Assembly (NCBI GenBank): GCA_963725255.1
Contig: CAVRXV010000008.1
Span: 90,818-154,817, forward strand
Source: JAIEPX01 sp963725255
Lineage (GTDB): Bacteria; Pseudomonadota; Gammaproteobacteria; JAIEPX01
Direction of reading: 5' to 3'
Length of the DNA stretch: 64,000 bases
The translations under genes and the position numbers were made by a program. Shown one piece after another: positions 26,794 to 35,361 of the stretch. The stretch's first letter is position 1. Each line of letters begins with the position of its first letter. The notes below the pieces were generated by a model. That model did no database searches, had not been told where the DNA came from, and saw only the letters and a list, made by a program, of their open reading frames with translations.

Positions 26794-27402
26794 ATGGGCA
26801 TTATAGCAGCAATTCACTGGCACGGATCTGGAAATGACAAGGTTCTCAGTTGCATGATTGTGGATGAATTAACCTTTGAGATCTATTTTGGTCCGAAAAA
26901 GTATATAATGCCAGTTGATGATGATAAGTTCAATATAAAAGTAAATGAAATTATCAAATTGTTTTTCGATAAAGTTAGAGAAATAAATAAGATTTACAAA
27001 AGCGATATCAAATTCGAGTATAAAATTGTTGGTAATTTCCAGACAGGTATTCGTTATAATACGAGATTAGACAAGCCATCAGTTAAAACAGATTATGTGG
27101 ATATGGTCTTTAGTGACTCATTTATTAAAATACAAAGTGAAAATTTTAGATGTTCTAAGAAAAGATTAAGATCAGATCTATCAGGGGTCGCGTTACAGAG
27201 ATTTAAGAAAAAACTTATTGAGTATGGATTGATTAATTCGATTAATAAGGATAAGTATAGGTGGCACTTGTGGGCTTTGGCTCTGCATGCAACCAATGGG
27301 AGATATGAGGTGCAACTAAAAAAATTGTGTAAAGCTACAAAGGCAGAAGTCGACCTGGAAAACATTCAGAAGTCTGATGAATTAAAGAAAATGAGAGCCT
27401 AA
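26794..27402 (+). CDS. Hypothetical protein, AT-rich accessory gene
   Basis: 202 aa starting MGIIAAIHWHGSGNDK after a purine-rich AGGGGG site. The N-terminal half looks like alternating beta-strands (IIAAIHWHG, VLSCMIVDELTFEIYF). The C-terminal half is helical and Lys-rich with KYRWHLWALALHATNG. A mixed alpha/beta start followed by an ALALH helix recalls RNase H-fold nucleases, but I cannot identify the acidic catalytic set, so no function is assigned. Its 3' end overlaps the convergent small gene by 68 bp. Confidence 0.6.
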   Translation: MGIIAAIHWHGSGNDKVLSCMIVDELTFEIYFGPKKYIMPVDDDKFNIKVNEIIKLFFDKVREINKIYKSDIKFEYKIVGNFQTGIRYNTRLDKPSVKTDYVDMVFSDSFIKIQSENFRCSKKRLRSDLSGVALQRFKKKLIEYGLINSINKDKYRWHLWALALHATNGRYEVQLKKLCKATKAEVDLENIQKSDELKKMRA

Positions 27403-27661
27403 TTATTGCATTAATCTTGTGGCAGAGTGTTTTGTGTGTGAGTGAATTTTTGTTGCTATTATTTATGACTTCGTATGAAAATTTAATCATATTGAGTAAC
27501 TCAAGCTGTCGCTCAAAAACAAGGGGTTCGTCTTTAGATGCCACGGCATTCTCTAGATTACTAATTGTGCCTTTTAATTTAAGGAAAGCCTCAGCAATTG
27601 GAATACTTTCGTTTGTAATTGTATAAACTGAATTTTTATTTTTAAGCATGCAGATAGACAT
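27335..27661 (-). CDS. Small helical hypothetical protein
   Basis: 108 aa, all-helical in appearance, no motif. It begins 1 bp after the stop of the upstream 205-aa membrane gene (27663), so the two are probably co-translated. The last ~22 codons overlap the convergent 26794 gene; the true end may be earlier in other genomes. ATG at 27661. Confidence 0.5.
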   Translation of the reverse strand: MSICMLKNKNSVYTITNESIPIAEAFLKLKGTISNLENAVASKDEPLVFERQLELLNMIKFSYEVINNSNKNSLTHKTLCHKINAIIRLSFSLIHQTSECFPGRLLPL

Positions 27662-27662
27662 C

Positions 27663-28280
27663 CTATTTATCCTGTTTTTTAGTTTTGAATAATTTTTCAG
27701 AGGCCCACTTATAAAATGTATTGGCTAGATTCTTAACTATCGTGCATAGAAATGTTAATAAGACTAAATTAACTGCCGCTGGAAGAGTCGGTATATTAGA
27801 CAAAAATCCATAATAGCTTGTTTTAATTTGAGATGCTTTTAAATTGTTTTTAGTCTTAATTGAATTGAGCTCTTGAGTTGAAATATGTTGATCTAGCGAA
27901 TCTTTAGTTATAGTAGGAGTTTGTCGAAGGTCTTCGTGCAAGATCAGGCCTTGACTTTCAGTGTATTGCTTACTTGATTTATTAATGTCAGTAGCCGATG
28001 TTACTGCTTTGTCATTATATGTGCTATTAATCATTTTTTCTTTGTTTATTATTTCAGATAATTGTGTATTGTGCTTCATGTCATAATCATTCACTTCTTT
28101 CATCGATATGCCCTTGGGGTGTTCTAGTAAAAGACCATCGATAATCATATTTTGGGATTGATATCGTTGAATTTTATCATCACGATTTTTTTCAGTTATT
28201 TCCAGCATTTCTCGAAATGACAAGGTTAGTATATAGCCAATAATAATAATGAGAGCTATATTAATAACTAAAGATTTCAA
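27663..28280 (-). CDS. Bitopic membrane protein, unknown
   Basis: 205 aa. Hydrophobic helix at the N-terminus (residues 4-22, LVINIALIIIIGYILTLSF), a ~130-residue hydrophilic Ser/Thr/Asn/Gln-rich central domain, and a second hydrophobic segment near residues 163-185 (LPAAVNLVLLTFLCTIV), then a basic tail. Not recognised. First gene of a two-gene unit with the 108-aa protein. The layout would suit an inner-membrane anchored periplasmic loop. Confidence 0.6.
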   Translation of the reverse strand: MKSLVINIALIIIIGYILTLSFREMLEITEKNRDDKIQRYQSQNMIIDGLLLEHPKGISMKEVNDYDMKHNTQLSEIINKEKMINSTYNDKAVTSATDINKSSKQYTESQGLILHEDLRQTPTITKDSLDQHISTQELNSIKTKNNLKASQIKTSYYGFLSNIPTLPAAVNLVLLTFLCTIVKNLANTFYKWASEKLFKTKKQDK

Positions 28281-28831
28281 TGATGTCCCCTGAGTAGATA
28301 ATGTTTCAAAAACGATCTATAACATAGCTATGAATTAATTCGAAGTTTGAGCCAGTCTAGCCATATATTTAAAGGTGCTGTGCGTCCAACAGAATTGAGC
28401 AGCGTCGAAATGCTAGCTCCCTCTAACTTCCACATGTGCGGTGTGCACTAATGGGTGGAGTATAGCTGTAAAGATTGCGATTTTCAATCCAACATCAATG
28501 CAAGAAAGACTGCGCCCCTTGCTTTTTTTCTAATAATTAAGCTTCACCTTTCACAGAAGTGATTTTCTTAAAGCGGTTCATATATAATGCTACCTTACTA
28601 CAAACACTGAATCGCACAATGGCACATATACGGTATCAATCCATGATAGAATTAAAGCATGGGGCTCTATACATTAGCTATAATAATTTGTTGTTTAGTA
28701 ATGAGAGCATGTTTTACTCTTGCGCTAAGGGGCATAAAGCGAGTTCAAATATTTATGAGTTTTTTATCGGTGGAGATATCGATTATGATATTGCAAAAAA
28801 ATGATATCAAAGAAGTTTCGCCCAATTCTTG
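28281..28831. other. Gene-poor stretch
   Basis: About 550 bp in which I see no convincing gene. Short plus-strand frames near 28559-28943 lack ribosome sites, and one runs through the palindrome at 28832. No clear promoter or terminator is visible. Confidence 0.4.
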
Positions 28832-28892
28832 GGAAAAGGGGGCAGATCTAACATTGAAACCTGGTTTCAATGTTAGATCTGCCCCCTTTTCC
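28832..28892. repeat. Perfect 30-bp palindrome, GGGGGCAGATCT type
   Basis: Arms 28832-28861 and 28863-28892 are exact complements with a single central base. They carry GGAAAAGGGGGCAGATCT and TAACATTGAAACC. The half-sequence TTTCAATGTTAGACCTGACC also appears at 21517-21536 and a degraded form at 25941, so halves of this unit have dispersed separately. Confidence 0.9.
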
Positions 28893-28960
28893 GCTCGCTT
28901 TCCTGCTCGGTTTGACCCCCCTATTGTGCCAATTGACCCTTGAGTAGTTACTTGTCCTTA

Positions 28961-29031
28961 TCTTTCTTAATACTCTTGACTAAGAAAGATTAGGCTGCTA
29001 TTCTTTCTTAGTGAAGAAGGCTAAGAAAAGA
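28961..29031 (+). promoter_or_regulatory. fic promoter with paired TTTCTTA/TAAGAAA inverted repeats
   Basis: TTGACT (28976-28981), a 17-bp spacer and TATTCT (28999-29004) form a good sigma-70 promoter. TCTTTCTTA (28961-28969) with TAAGAAAGA (28981-28989) surrounds the -35 box. TCTTTCTTAG (29002-29011) with CTAAGAAAAGA (29021-29031) starts in the -10 box and runs downstream. Two symmetric operators bracketing a promoter imply repression, plausibly by the winged-helix C-terminus of the Fic protein itself. Confidence 0.7.
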
Positions 29032-29441
29032 TACGGCATATATTTTTTTAGTTATATACCTTAGGTAAAGATAATTTATGAATCAAAGAATAGGAACTTA
29101 CATATCCCAAACGGTGGCTGGCGAGCCTTTCAAGGCTTATGTACCTCCGAAATTACCTCCAAAGCCCCCCCTGGATTTAGTAAAGTTATATCCGTATCTT
29201 GAAAAAGCAACATTAGAACTTGCTAAGTTAAACGCGAGTTGCAAATCAATTCCTAATCCCTCGTTGTTTATATATATGTATGTTCGAAAAGAGGCTTTAT
29301 TATCAAGTCAAATTGAAGGGACACAAAGTTCACTTTCAGATTTGATGCTATTTGAACATCATCAGAAACCAAAGGTTGATCTGACCCCGTTTCAAAGGAC
29401 ACTAAGTTTGATAAACTTAAGGGAATCAAAGAGGTGTCAAG

Positions 29442-29726
29442 ATGAAAAGGAAAACGGACAAACTATTTCGAGCAGAGGCAGTGAAATTAGCACTGTCGTC
29501 ACCGCAGCCATATGCTAAAACAGCGAGAGACTTAGGGATACACCAGGTCACTCTCTATTCATGGATTAATCAGCATCGTAACGATCAGACCCAAGAGACC
29601 GTTGGTGAAAGCCAGGTAGATGTTGTAGAAGAGAATCGACGATTAAAGATGGAGATATTGCGCTTGAAGGAGGAGCGCGACATATTAAAAAAGGCCGCAA
29701 AGTTCTTTGCGAACGAATTGAAATGA
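29442..29726 (+). CDS. IS3-family transposase OrfA (element A, copy 2)
   Basis: 94 aa, helix-turn-helix plus coiled coil, identical to copy 1. The heptamer A_AAA_AAG at 29687-29693 lies in the zero frame (TTA AAA AAG), and the -1 frame is open from there into OrfB, the usual arrangement for making the OrfAB transposase. Confidence 0.95.
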   Translation: MKRKTDKLFRAEAVKLALSSPQPYAKTARDLGIHQVTLYSWINQHRNDQTQETVGESQVDVVEENRRLKMEILRLKEERDILKKAAKFFANELK

Positions 29727-30583
29727 AGTATCAATTTGTGGAAGAGAAGCGCAAAGAACACTCGATTAACATCCTGTGTCACGTTTTAGAAATAAGCCGA
29801 AGCGGCTTTTATGCGTGGTTATCACGACCTGTGAGCGATCGAGAAGAATCGAATCAGCAATTATTGTTAAAGATCCGTGAGAGTCATGAAAGAAGTCGAG
29901 AGACGTATGGATATCGTCGCATATACTATGATCTACATGCAGAATTAAAAACACTCGGAAAAAACCGAGTTTTTAGGCTGATGCAGCATTATGGCATAAG
30001 AGCGAAAACGAAAAGGAAATTTAAAATGACGACGGATTCAAATCATAGTAAACCCATAAGCGATAATAAATTAAATCGAGAGTTTACCGCTAACAAACCA
30101 AATCAGCGCTGGGTCTCTGATATTACGTATATTCCGACGATGGAAGGATGGTTGTATTTATCGGTGATCATGGATTTATTTTCTAGGAAAATCATAGGGT
30201 GGTCGATGGATAGCAGGATGAAAGAAGATATCACGCTGAATGCTTTAAGAATGGCGTTATTTAAGCGAAAAATATCAGGTGGAGTATTGTTACATTCTGA
30301 TCGTGGAAGTCAGTATGCAGCGAATGAATATCAGGGATTATTGAAGGATAATGATATTGAATGCAGTATGAGTCGAAAAGGGAACTGCTGGGATAATGCG
30401 GTAGTAGAAAGCTTTTTTCACACACTGAAAGTTGAGTGCACGCACCATGAAAGCTTTAAAACGAGAGAGGAGGCAAAGAGAGTTATTTTTGAATATATTG
30501 AGGTTTTTTACAATAGACAACGTAGGCATTCTACGATAAATTACAACACGCCTGCTCAATATGAATTAATGTATGCTTGTTAG
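29723..30583 (+). CDS. IS3-family transposase OrfB (element A, copy 2)
   Basis: 286 aa with an intact DDE triad (WVSDITY, HSDRGSQY, NAVVESFF). The ATG overlaps the OrfA stop by 4 bp. Intact, so potentially active in trans on both copies. Confidence 0.95.
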   Translation: MKYQFVEEKRKEHSINILCHVLEISRSGFYAWLSRPVSDREESNQQLLLKIRESHERSRETYGYRRIYYDLHAELKTLGKNRVFRLMQHYGIRAKTKRKFKMTTDSNHSKPISDNKLNREFTANKPNQRWVSDITYIPTMEGWLYLSVIMDLFSRKIIGWSMDSRMKEDITLNALRMALFKRKISGGVLLHSDRGSQYAANEYQGLLKDNDIECSMSRKGNCWDNAVVESFFHTLKVECTHHESFKTREEAKRVIFEYIEVFYNRQRRHSTINYNTPAQYELMYAC

Positions 30584-31481
30584 AGGTTGGTGTCCACGAA
30601 ATCGGGAGCAGATCAGGTTTCATTGGAAGACGTCGAAGAGGTTTCTCAATATGTAAAAGCAATTCACTATGGTATTTTAAGATTGAAAGAAAATTTCCCT
30701 TTGTCTCTTCGATTGTTGCGAGAAATACATGGTGTTTTACTTTCTGGTACACGTGGCGCTAGTAAACTTCCTGGTGAGTTTAGGCGTTCTCAAAATTGGA
30801 TTGGTGGGACCAGACCAGGTAATGCATTGTATGTTCCACCTCCTGTGACTCACTTAAATCAGTGCTTATCAGATTTTGAGAACTTTTTACAAGATAAAAG
30901 TTTACCAGTTTTAATAAGAGCAGGCTTAATACATGTTCAATTTGAAACCATTCATCCATTTTTAGATGGTAATGGTAGACTGGGTAGATTATTAGTTACA
31001 CTATTACTTTCTGACAATCAGATTCTAGATGAACCAATTTTGTATTTAAGTCTTTATTTAAAGCAAAATCGTCGACTTTATTATGATTTGCTACAAGAAG
31101 TTCGTACGAAAGGTACTTGGGAAACTTGGCTGGTATTCTTTTTGGAAGGCATTTATAAGTCTGCTCAGCAAGCCATTCAAACGGCGAATAACGTTAATAA
31201 ATTGTTTGAGCAAGATCTGGGTAAAATATCTACCTTAGGTAGGGCAAGATTTTCTTGTGAAAAAGTATTTGAATACATGAAACGTTTACCTCAAGTCAGC
31301 GTTCCATTACTTGAAAGTGAATTGAAAATATCAGCACCAACAGTAAGGAACGCTTTAGAGTCGATGGAAAAACTAGGAATATTGCAAGAAATCAGTGGTA
31401 AAAAGCGTGATCGAATATACGGTTATCGAAAATATCTTGAAATTCTAGAATTTGGAACAGATCCCCTATAAATGAAATATG

Positions 31482-32381
31482 TTAGTAAAACACCACACAA
31501 TTTAGTTGATGAACCCATGATGGGATTTTGAGTTCTTTGTTCATTCTGAGATCAAGTTTTTCAAGTTTATTTAGATTTAAAATGCTTTCGGGTAGGTGAG
31601 TCAACTGATTATTACGACAATCAAGAAATCGAAGATTCTTCAAGTCGCCAATAGAATCGGGTAGATGAGTCACACAATTTAATCTTAGGTCTAAATCCGT
31701 TAAGTTTTTCATGGCACCGATTTCGTTGGGCAAGGTTTTAATTTTATTGTTTGAGAGAACTAGTTTTTTCAAGTTGTGTAGTGCTGTTAATGAGTCAGGC
31801 AGTTTTTCGAGTGAATTATCGTTGAGATGTAATTCACGCAATGATTTTAATGCGGATACTGAGTCTGGGATCAGTTTCATTTTATTGTTGTACACACGTA
31901 ATTCAAGTAAGTTTTGTAATGATAAGATGGATTCTGGAATCAATGAAAATTGGTTATAGGTAATGTTAAGATAAATTAGGTTGTTGAGATTAGATAAGCT
32001 GTTAGGTAGTTGTGATAATTGATTACCTCCAACCAATAAGTACTGTAGATTATAGAGTTCACCTAATGTTTCAGGTATATTTTTGATTTGATTGTGCTGA
32101 ATGTCGAGTACTTCAAGTTGATTAAGTTGGCCTATTAGCGGTGAAATTTCAGTGATTTTGTTAGCGCTTAAGTTGAGTCTTTTTAAAGTTGTGAGATTAT
32201 ATAAAAAATCGGGTATAATACTAATATTATTTTTGTATAAACTGAGAATCGCTAAATTATTAATATTTTGAATTGATTCGTCAATGCTCAAAAGATTATT
32301 TTCTTCGGCATAATACGCTGCTGTACTATCAGCACCGTGTGAAAATTCGATTAATTTATTGACTGAAAAAGTGCTAGTCAT
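31482..32381 (-). CDS. Leucine-rich-repeat protein
   Basis: 299 aa, composed of about eleven 23-residue LRRs of the bacterial/PEL-like class (L..L..L.L..N.I..IP..L..). They run from ~residue 45 to the C-terminus and are preceded by a ~40-residue cap. No signal peptide. In intracellular bacteria such proteins are often secreted effectors or ligase adaptors. The start ATG at 32381 overlaps the end of the ABC transporter gene by 8 bp, so the two are co-transcribed and translationally coupled. A remnant of a paralogue's 3' end is at 21140-21209. Confidence 0.88.
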   Translation of the reverse strand: MTSTFSVNKLIEFSHGADSTAAYYAEENNLLSIDESIQNINNLAILSLYKNNISIIPDFLYNLTTLKRLNLSANKITEISPLIGQLNQLEVLDIQHNQIKNIPETLGELYNLQYLLVGGNQLSQLPNSLSNLNNLIYLNITYNQFSLIPESILSLQNLLELRVYNNKMKLIPDSVSALKSLRELHLNDNSLEKLPDSLTALHNLKKLVLSNNKIKTLPNEIGAMKNLTDLDLRLNCVTHLPDSIGDLKNLRFLDCRNNQLTHLPESILNLNKLEKLDLRMNKELKIPSWVHQLNCVVFY

Positions 32382-34152
32382 TATTGGCCTTTGTCATATC
32401 TTGTAAGAAGCCGCCCACTTGTGAATCCCAGAGAGCTTTATAAACGCCGTTTAATTTTAAAAGCTCTTGGTGAGTGCCATCTTCAATTATCCTGCCGTGT
32501 TCGAATACCAGTATTCGATCCATATGTAAAAGTGTTGATAGTCGATGCGCGATAACGATGGTAGTCGCTTTGTTGGTTTCGAGCATTTCATTGAGAGATT
32601 CTTGGATCAATTTTTCTGTGGGAGTATCGAGTGCGGAAGTCGCTTCATCTAAAATCAAAATAGGTGCATTTTTAAGAATGGCGCGAGCGATGGCTATGCG
32701 TTGTCTTTGTCCGCCGCTGACTTTCACGCCTCGTTCGCCGACGATAGAATCATACCCTTTTTGCATTCGCATAATATCGTCATGAACACGCGCTTTTTTA
32801 CAAGCGTCTTTGATTTCATCGAGTGAAGCATCGTATTTAGCCAGTTGCAAATTCTCTAAAATTGAACGGTGAAACATGGTGATATCTTGTGGAATCACAG
32901 AAATATTGGCGCGCAGAGATTCTTGTTGAAGGGTATTGATTGGATGATTGTCGAGGAGAATTCGCCCACTTTTGATATCAAAATAACGGAGTAAGCATTT
33001 AATAAAGGTAGTTTTTCCAGCACCTGATGTTCCTACAATACCTATTCTTTGGCTTGGTTGAATATGCACTGATAAGTTTTTAAGTACTTCGGACTCATTG
33101 CCGCTATAAGAAAATGTTACATCTTCAAATTTTATTTCACCCTTCACATTGGAGATTGGAAGGGCATTGGGCGCATCGACAGTGTCTTTAGTGACGTTAA
33201 TAAAAGAAAATGAGGCTTTGGCTGCCGCAATAGCAGGATTAATATTAAAAAGAAGATTTTCGAGAAACGAATCTAAAACGCTATGTAAATTCATTGTGGT
33301 CATCGCAACAAATGCAAATCCACCGGGCGATATTTGCCCACTTTTAAAAAGATAACTAAGGAGATAAAATTGAACCGCAATCATAATTGTTACCATAATG
33401 GTATCAGCGTTATCAACAAAATACGCATCGAATTGACGTGTTTTTTTATCCCAATTTTTCCAGCTTGTTATTGCTGGAGTTAATTTCAATTTAAATTCAT
33501 TCAAAATATTACCAATAATTTTAATACCGAAGATATTGGCAATTGAATCATTGATAATACCTAATGCTTGTTGTCTTGCATTGACGTACTGCTCTTGTAG
33601 TTGAATTTGTTTTTTTAATAGTAATGCAATAATGGGTGAGTAAACCAATATAAATACAATCATGACTAATGCAGGGACAATATTGACACGAGCTAAATAT
33701 ATAATGCTGATAATGATCCAGGCGGTATTGCAGAGAGCACGAAAACAAGTATTAAATAATGTCATAATGCTATTTTGAAAATCAGAAATTTTACTAGAGA
33801 TTTCACCTGATAAATGAGAGTCAAACCAGTGCAGAGAATGGCCCACAGTTTTTTTGTACATGCTATCAATAATTTCTGCTAATAGTCCGGGCCTGTATTT
33901 GATATCAAAGAGTCGTTCAATGAAAAACATGCCGTGATGCATGAGCTTATAAAATACGAATAAAATTAATAAAAAACCAACGTTAGCATTAGAATTCGAA
34001 GTTATAGCATCAATTAATTCTTTTATTTTGTAATCAACTGCCACACCAAAAAGAGACGCTATTATGGAAATAGCGATGAGTGCGATGATGTAAATTTTGT
34101 AATTTTTCATCAGTGATTTAAAATAGTCTGTCAAATTATTCGCATCTATCAT
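32374..34152 (-). CDS. ABC exporter, fused membrane and ATPase domains
   Basis: 592 aa half-transporter of the MsbA/ABCB type. Six membrane helices in residues ~15-310, then an ATPase domain with Walker A GTSGAGKTT (~370-378), signature SGGQRQRIAIARAI, Walker B LILDEATSALD and an IAHRLST H-loop. It would work as a homodimer in the inner membrane, exporting lipids, peptides or drugs; the substrate is not evident. It is the first gene of a two-gene unit with the LRR gene (8-bp overlap), an unusual partner, raising the possibility of a functional link. Confidence 0.9.
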   Translation of the reverse strand: MIDANNLTDYFKSLMKNYKIYIIALIAISIIASLFGVAVDYKIKELIDAITSNSNANVGFLLILFVFYKLMHHGMFFIERLFDIKYRPGLLAEIIDSMYKKTVGHSLHWFDSHLSGEISSKISDFQNSIMTLFNTCFRALCNTAWIIISIIYLARVNIVPALVMIVFILVYSPIIALLLKKQIQLQEQYVNARQQALGIINDSIANIFGIKIIGNILNEFKLKLTPAITSWKNWDKKTRQFDAYFVDNADTIMVTIMIAVQFYLLSYLFKSGQISPGGFAFVAMTTMNLHSVLDSFLENLLFNINPAIAAAKASFSFINVTKDTVDAPNALPISNVKGEIKFEDVTFSYSGNESEVLKNLSVHIQPSQRIGIVGTSGAGKTTFIKCLLRYFDIKSGRILLDNHPINTLQQESLRANISVIPQDITMFHRSILENLQLAKYDASLDEIKDACKKARVHDDIMRMQKGYDSIVGERGVKVSGGQRQRIAIARAILKNAPILILDEATSALDTPTEKLIQESLNEMLETNKATTIVIAHRLSTLLHMDRILVFEHGRIIEDGTHQELLKLNGVYKALWDSQVGGFLQDMTKANND

Positions 34153-34367
34153 AGCTATAATTCCGAAGAAGGGTATTTAGGAATTGTATGCTTTAGTAAA
34201 CACCCATACAACTGATTTTTTAATTTTAATCTTGGATGTAGCCAGCAGTTCCTAGTTAAGGAAAATTAATTGCATTTAAAGTATTAGAAGAAGCCAATTT
34301 TGTTGACTTTTAGTCCGTAATCTGTGAGGATTTACGCTTATAGTTAGCATAATAGATAAAGGTAACA

Positions 34368-35171
34368 ATGTCTCCTAATCATCCCATTGGCATTTTCGAT
34401 AGCGGCGTCGGCGGTCTTACGGTACTCAGGGCATTACGTGCAGCGTTGCCCTATGAGCGAATGATTTATTTTGCTGATACAGCCAATGTTCCTTATGGTG
34501 ATAAAACGCCTGACCAAATTAAAGCATTTTCAAAGCGAATTTTAAAATGGATGCAAGATGAATTAGGTGTGAAATTAGTCATTGCTGCGTGTCACACCAG
34601 TTCGGCATTAGCCTTAAGTGAAGTCGCCAAAGAATTCAAAATTCCCGTGATTGGAACCATTGATCCTACAGTTGCCGCTATTTTACAAGACAAAAGGCAT
34701 TCTCGTGTCGGTATTATAGCTACACCTGCTTCTGCTCAAAATTTGACACACGAGAAAGCGTTGATTCAATCAGGATTCGACGGAGTGATTCATACAATTC
34801 CATGTCGCGAATTTGTGCCCTTGATCGAATCAGGTAAACTTGATGGAAATGAGCTGCACGAGATTACGGAGCACTATCTTGAACCTTTCCATGAAATGAA
34901 TTTGACAACGTTAATTTACGGCTGCACTCATTATCCCTGGATTTCTGATGTCATTGTCCGGTATTTACCCCCTTCAGTAACGTGTATCGATCCGGCTCAC
35001 CATATTGTGGCTGAGACGACTCACACATTAATGAATATGGCGCTATTGAATAAAACTGCAGTTAGCCAACATGTTGACTTTTATTGTAGTGCTCGACCTG
35101 ATCAGTTCGCAGAAGTGACAGCCCGTTTTCTTCTGATGCCTACTCCGGATGTGAAATTGAAGACCTTTTAG
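34368..35171 (+). CDS. murI: Glutamate racemase
   Basis: 267 aa, normal length. It converts L- to D-glutamate for peptidoglycan. GIFDSGVGGLTVLRAL at residues 8-23, catalytic cysteines C75 (AACHTSSA) and C186 (YGCTHYPW), DTANVPYG at 37-44. The first cysteine motif has His where most MurI have Asn (ACNTASA), a minor variant. ATG at 34368; the upstream AAAGGTAAC is a weak ribosome site. Monocistronic, followed by tRNA-Val. Confidence 0.95.
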   Translation: MSPNHPIGIFDSGVGGLTVLRALRAALPYERMIYFADTANVPYGDKTPDQIKAFSKRILKWMQDELGVKLVIAACHTSSALALSEVAKEFKIPVIGTIDPTVAAILQDKRHSRVGIIATPASAQNLTHEKALIQSGFDGVIHTIPCREFVPLIESGKLDGNELHEITEHYLEPFHEMNLTTLIYGCTHYPWISDVIVRYLPPSVTCIDPAHHIVAETTHTLMNMALLNKTAVSQHVDFYCSARPDQFAEVTARFLLMPTPDVKLKTF

Positions 35172-35270
35172 TTCAACAACCCCTCATATTGCGGAAAACC
35201 CCCTGGAGTGGTATCTTGAACTATTCAGCATAATGAGCGCTATAAGTGCGAGTTTGCTATTTAGATTAGT

Positions 35271-35345
35271 AGGCACGTAGCTCAGGGGTAGAGCACCACC
35301 TTGACATGGTGGGGGTCGGTGGTTCGAAACCACTCGTGCCTACCA
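35271..35345 (+). tRNA. tRNA-Val (GAC)
   Basis: Acceptor stem AGGCACG/CGTGCCT, D arm GCTCAGGGGTAGAGC, anticodon stem CCACC/GGTGG with loop TTGACAT (anticodon GAC, valine), T arm GGTGGTTCGAAACCAC, and encoded ACCA. All stems pair. Confidence 0.97.
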
Positions 35346-35361
35346 TTTACAATTTAATTAT

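Larger units (their letters stand above)
29377..30615 (+). mobile_element. IS3-family element A, copy 2
   Basis: 1239 bp with ends TGATCTGACCCCG... and ...CGGGAGCAGATCA. Flanked by GGT duplicates at 29374-29376 and 30616-30618. OrfA and OrfB proteins are identical to copy 1, in opposite orientation, so both insertions are recent. Confidence 0.95.
29078..31471 (+). pseudogene. Fic-domain protein gene interrupted by IS3-family element A
   Basis: The 5' part (29078-29376) encodes the Fic N-terminal region with SSQIEG (residues 76-81), which fits the inhibitory (S/T)xxxE(G/N) motif of autoinhibited Fic AMP-transferases. The 3' part (30619-31471) has the catalytic HPFLDGNGRLGR motif and a C-terminal winged-helix domain (VPLLESELKISAPTVRNALE). 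Removing the element and one GGT joins KV to SLEDVEEV and gives 1152 bp, 383 aa, in frame. A frame from TTG 30587 could still express the Fic core plus helix-turn-helix without the inhibitory helix. Known Fic proteins of this type modify proteins with AMP; the target is unknown. Confidence 0.9.

Noticed and set aside
28559..28943. Two overlapping plus-strand frames of 81 and 94 codons
   Set aside because: No ribosome site, no family, and one reads through a palindromic repeat.
22887..30615. Composite transposon formed by the two inverted copies of element A
   Set aside because: Each copy has its own different target duplication (CCT and GGT), so they inserted independently.
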